From Mycobacterium alsense (GTDB lineage Bacteria; Actinomycetota; Actinomycetes; Mycobacteriales; Mycobacteriaceae): 33,580 bases of DNA. The stretch spans positions 1 through 33,580 of the forward strand of contig NZ_MVHD01000057.1 in assembly GCF_002086635.1 (NCBI RefSeq). Direction: 5' to 3'. Positions 31,276-33,580 of this stretch are shown one piece after another. The position numbers and the translations under genes are program-made. Each line of letters begins with the position of its first letter. Positions within the stretch are counted from its first letter, which is position 1. A model generated the notes under the pieces. That model saw nothing but the letters and a program-made list of their open reading frames with translations. It did not search any database and was not told the DNA's origin.

Positions 31276-31307
31276 AGCCCCGCAACCCTCCGGTCAGCGC
31301 CGGGGCT
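31276..31307 (+). terminator. Stem-loop between the exporter operon and embR
   Basis: AGCCCCG (31276-31282) and CGGGGCT (31301-31307) form a perfect 7-bp stem with an 18-base loop. It could end the exporter transcript. The same gap (31216-31370) also has TTGAG-CATCC-CTCAA (31230-31244), a small operator-like palindrome. No gene is seen in the gap. Confidence 0.35.
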
Positions 31308-31370
31308 CGGCGACGCCAACCGTCGAAGTTCTCACCGAAATCGACCGGTTCGTATCACAATTGCAAGACG

Positions 31371-32519
31371 ATGACGGACAAACGCCTCGAGTTCGGCCTG
31401 CTCGGACCCTTGGAAATGCGCGTGGACGGTGCGCTGGTGCCCCCGGGCACCCCCAAACAGCGGGCCGTGCTGGCGATGCTGTTGATGAACCGCAACAGCC
31501 CGGTCGCCATGGACAGGCTCACCACCGCCCTGTGGGAGGACTGGCCGCCGCCGGGCGCGCGGGCCAGCATTCATTCGTACGTGTCCAACCTGCGAAAGCT
31601 GCTCGGCGGGGCCGGTATCGACCCGCGCACCGTCTTGGCCGCGGCGCCGCCGGGATACCGCCTGACGATCCCCGACACCGCGTGCGACCTCGGGCGATTC
31701 ATCGCCGAGAAGACCGCGGGCGTGCAGGCGGGCGCCGCCGGCCGGTTCGAACAGGCCAGCAAGCACCTGTCGGCCGCGTTGGCGGAGTGGCGCGGGCAGG
31801 TGCTCGAGGACCTGCGCGACTTCCGGTTCGTCGACACCTTCGCCACCTCCCTGACCGAGGAGAAGATCCTCGTCCACACGGCCAAGGCGGAGGCCGAAAT
31901 CGCCTGCGGACGCGCCATTGCCGTGCTCACCGAGCTCGAGGCCCTGACCGCCGAGCACCCCTACCGCGAATCGCTGTGGGCGCAGCTGATCACGGCCTAC
32001 TACCTCACCGATCGCCAGACGGACGCGCTGGCCGCCTACCGCCGCGTCAAGCAAACTCTCGCCGACGATCTGGGGATCGACCCGGGCCAGACCCTGCGCG
32101 ACCTCAACGACCGGATCCTGCGCCAGGAGCCGTTGGACGTCAAGAAGACCGCGGTGACCACCGCCGCCGTCACGCTCACGGTCCTGGACGAACACAGCTC
32201 GGTTTCCGACCGCAACGCCGTGGCGTACCTGCGCGAAACGTCCGGGGAGAGCTATGCGCTGCACGACGCGGCGACCCACATCGGCCGCCTCAGCGATAAC
32301 GACATCGTGCTGGCCACCCCGAAGGTCAGCCGCCTGCACGCCGTCATCGTCGACACCGGAACCAGCTGGATCATCAACGACATGCGCTCGTCCAACGGCG
32401 TGTACGTGCAGTATCAGCGCATCCGCAAGGCGACCACGTTGCGCGACGGCGACCACGTTCGAATCGGTGAGCACGAGTTCACCTTCGAGATCGCCACAAG
32501 GAACGCCGACGTCGGCTAA
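31371..32519 (+). CDS. embR: SARP-type transcriptional regulator EmbR with FHA domain
   Basis: A 382-residue activator, close in length to M. tuberculosis EmbR (388). The N-terminal OmpR-like winged helix (FGLLGPLEMRVDGALVPPGT then ASIHSYVSNLRKLLGG) binds DNA. The middle is a BTAD helical domain (LTELEALTAEHPYRESLWAQ). The C-terminal FHA domain has THIGRLSDNDIVLA, SRLHAVIVD and SSNGVYVQ, its phosphothreonine-binding loop. It is known to be phosphorylated by PknH and to activate the embCAB arabinosyltransferase genes. The open frame runs far upstream, but the ATG at 31371 (MTDKRLEFGLLG) is the family start. pknH follows by 116 bases. Confidence 0.95.
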   Translation: MTDKRLEFGLLGPLEMRVDGALVPPGTPKQRAVLAMLLMNRNSPVAMDRLTTALWEDWPPPGARASIHSYVSNLRKLLGGAGIDPRTVLAAAPPGYRLTIPDTACDLGRFIAEKTAGVQAGAAGRFEQASKHLSAALAEWRGQVLEDLRDFRFVDTFATSLTEEKILVHTAKAEAEIACGRAIAVLTELEALTAEHPYRESLWAQLITAYYLTDRQTDALAAYRRVKQTLADDLGIDPGQTLRDLNDRILRQEPLDVKKTAVTTAAVTLTVLDEHSSVSDRNAVAYLRETSGESYALHDAATHIGRLSDNDIVLATPKVSRLHAVIVDTGTSWIINDMRSSNGVYVQYQRIRKATTLRDGDHVRIGEHEFTFEIATRNADVG

Positions 32520-32598
32520 GTACTGCCGGAATATCCTGCCGCGCAATGCCTTTGGCTCACATACGGCCGAACCGGGCGACCCGCGCGGGGATTGCTGA

Positions 32599-32604
32599 TA
32601 TTGT
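32599..32604 (+). promoter_or_regulatory. Candidate -10 box for pknH
   Basis: TATTGT lies 31 bases before the pknH ATG in the embR-pknH gap. A GGGAGG ribosome binding site (32626-32631) follows at good spacing. No matching -35 box is clear, as is common in mycobacteria. pknH may also be read through from embR. Confidence 0.3.
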
Positions 32605-32635
32605 CTGCGCAGTTGCGGTTTGCTTGGGAGGATCG

Positions 32636-33580
32636 ATGAGCGGGGCGCCGGGCTCTCGGGTGGGGTCGACGTTCGGACCCTACGAGCTCAAACGTGCGCT
32701 GGGCCGCGGCGGGATGGGCGAGGTCTACGAGGCCGAACACACCGTCAAGGGGTGGACGGTCGCGCTCAAGCTGATGTCGGAATCGGTGAGCAGCGACCCG
32801 GTGTTCCGCGAGCGGATGCGGCGCGAGGCCCGCATCACGGGTCGTTTGCAGGAACCCCACGTGGTGCCCATCCACGACTACGGCGAGATCGATGGGCAAA
32901 TGTTTTTGGAGATGCGCCTCATCGAGGGCACCGATCTCGATACTTTGCTCAAGCGGTTCGGCGCGCTGAGCCCGCCGCGCGCGGTGGCCATCCTCACCCA
33001 GATCGCCTCGGCCCTGGATGCCGCGCACGCCGCCGGGGTGACCCACCGCGACGTCAAACCGCCCAACATCCTGGTGACCCGCGACGACTTCGCCTATCTG
33101 GTCGACTTCGGCATCGCGAGCGCGAAGACCGATGAGAAGCTCACTCAGCTCGGCACCGCGGTCGGCACGTGGAAATACATGGCGCCGGAACGGTTTTCCG
33201 ACGGCCAGGTGGACTACCGAGCCGACATCTACTCGCTGGCCTGTGTGCTCTACGAGTGTTTGACCGGATCGCCACCCTACGCCTCCGACAGCGCCGGCGT
33301 GCTGGTCAGCGCCCACCTGATGGAGCCGATCCCCCAGCCCAGCGCCAAGCGTTCGGGCGTCCCCAAGGCGTTCGACGCGGTGATCGCGCGCGGCATGGCC
33401 AAGAAACCCGAGGACCGCTACGCCAGCGCCGGCGATCTGGTGCGCGCCGCCCACGACGCGCTCACCAACCCCGATCAGACCCAGGCCGTCGACATCCTGC
33501 GCCGCAGCACGGAATCCACCCTGCCGAAACTCCAGGGGCTGCGCGGCGCAGGATGTCGACGGCCTGGGTCTGATCGGGGT
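32636..33580 (+). CDS. pknH: Ser/Thr protein kinase PknH, N-terminal part
   Basis: The gene starts at an ATG at 32636 with GGGAGG upstream and stays open to the window edge. Residues 16 to about 280 are a complete Hanks-type kinase domain: glycine loop LGRGGMGEVYEA, Lys45 (VALKLM), catalytic Asp139 in THRDVKPPN, Asp157 in VDFG, and activation loop KLTQLGTAVGTWKY with Thr170 and Thr174. These positions match M. tuberculosis PknH. The kinase phosphorylates EmbR, encoded just upstream. The linker, membrane helix and extracellular sensor should follow but lie outside. The final ~12 codons (from 33543) are an inverted copy of 33468-33505 and are probably not real. Confidence 0.93.
   Translation, partial: MSGAPGSRVGSTFGPYELKRALGRGGMGEVYEAEHTVKGWTVALKLMSESVSSDPVFRERMRREARITGRLQEPHVVPIHDYGEIDGQMFLEMRLIEGTDLDTLLKRFGALSPPRAVAILTQIASALDAAHAAGVTHRDVKPPNILVTRDDFAYLVDFGIASAKTDEKLTQLGTAVGTWKYMAPERFSDGQVDYRADIYSLACVLYECLTGSPPYASDSAGVLVSAHLMEPIPQPSAKRSGVPKAFDAVIARGMAKKPEDRYASAGDLVRAAHDALTNPDQTQAVDILRRSTESTLPKLQGLRGAGCRRPGSDRG
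33468..33580. repeat. Perfect 38-bp inverted repeat ending at the window edge
   Basis: The arm 33468-33505 (ACCCCGATCAGACCCAGGCC then 18 more) is repeated exactly inverted at 33543-33580, with 37 bases between. The second arm ends at the last base. The first arm encodes the end of the PknH kinase domain. A fold-back at a contig end is the likely cause. Confidence 0.9.

Noticed and set aside
29727..32519. 930-residue fusion of exporter and EmbR
   Set aside because: The part before 31371 is the +1 shadow of the second exporter gene; EmbR has its own start and normal length.
1..33580. CRISPR array or insertion sequence
   Set aside because: No regularly spaced repeats with unique spacers and no transposase frame were seen; the only repeat cluster, at 1311-1440, has irregular spacing and mixed orientation.

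Overview
The window looks like chromosomal DNA from a high-GC Mycobacterium, probably a slow grower; the species cannot be fixed from sequence alone. From about 10.5 kb to the right end the gene order matches, by recall of M. tuberculosis and in inverted orientation, the Rv1266c to Rv1287 region: rrf2, cysNC, cysD, carbonic anhydrase, oppBCDA, an SMC-like ATPase with a metallophosphoesterase, a SixA-type phosphatase, lprC, lprB, two ABC exporter halves, embR and pknH. High GC, GTG starts, ATGA/GTGA overlaps and -10 boxes six bases before start codons are all typical of mycobacteria.

Left end, 1 to about 3,976: one end of an integrated phage-like element. A tyrosine integrase points inward from the junction, followed by an unknown 158-residue protein, an excisionase-like HTH protein, a small unknown, a RecA-fold ATPase and more small genes running off the left edge. 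The junction at about 3,951-3,976 reads like the 3' end of a tRNA-Arg gene, so this is probably the attachment site and the intact tRNA should lie at the far end of the element. The order resembles M. tuberculosis phiRv1/phiRv2. Inside the ATPase gene lies a cluster of five copies of a 13-bp repeat.

4.0 to 10.5 kb: a set of mostly redox and small-molecule enzymes: an alpha/beta hydrolase, a deazaflavin-dependent nitroreductase-like protein, an SDR, a PPOX-fold protein and a Nudix hydrolase in one leftward run, then a ketosteroid-isomerase-like protein, a SRPBCC protein, a luciferase-like monooxygenase and two VOC/glyoxalase-fold proteins.

10.5 to 15 kb: sulfate activation. cysD and the cysN-cysC fusion make APS and PAPS. 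An Rrf2 regulator ends the same run, and a dyad upstream of cysD is a good operator candidate. A hotdog thioesterase and a beta-carbonic anhydrase follow, separated by a 64-bp imperfect palindrome.

15 to 20.7 kb: the oligopeptide importer oppB-oppC-oppD-oppA, all overlapping. oppB is preceded by a tiny, apparently leaderless upstream ORF, and oppA carries a long hairpin in its first codons. 20.7 to 26.4 kb: a proline-iminopeptidase-like hydrolase, an SMC/Rad50-like ATPase coupled to an Mre11-like phosphoesterase, and the SixA-like phosphatase.

26.4 to 33.6 kb: two lipoproteins, a heterodimeric ABC exporter with one degenerate ATP site, and embR-pknH, the FHA regulator and its Ser/Thr kinase. 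pknH runs into the right edge, where the last 38 bases are an exact inverted copy of sequence just upstream, which is probably an assembly artefact at a contig end.
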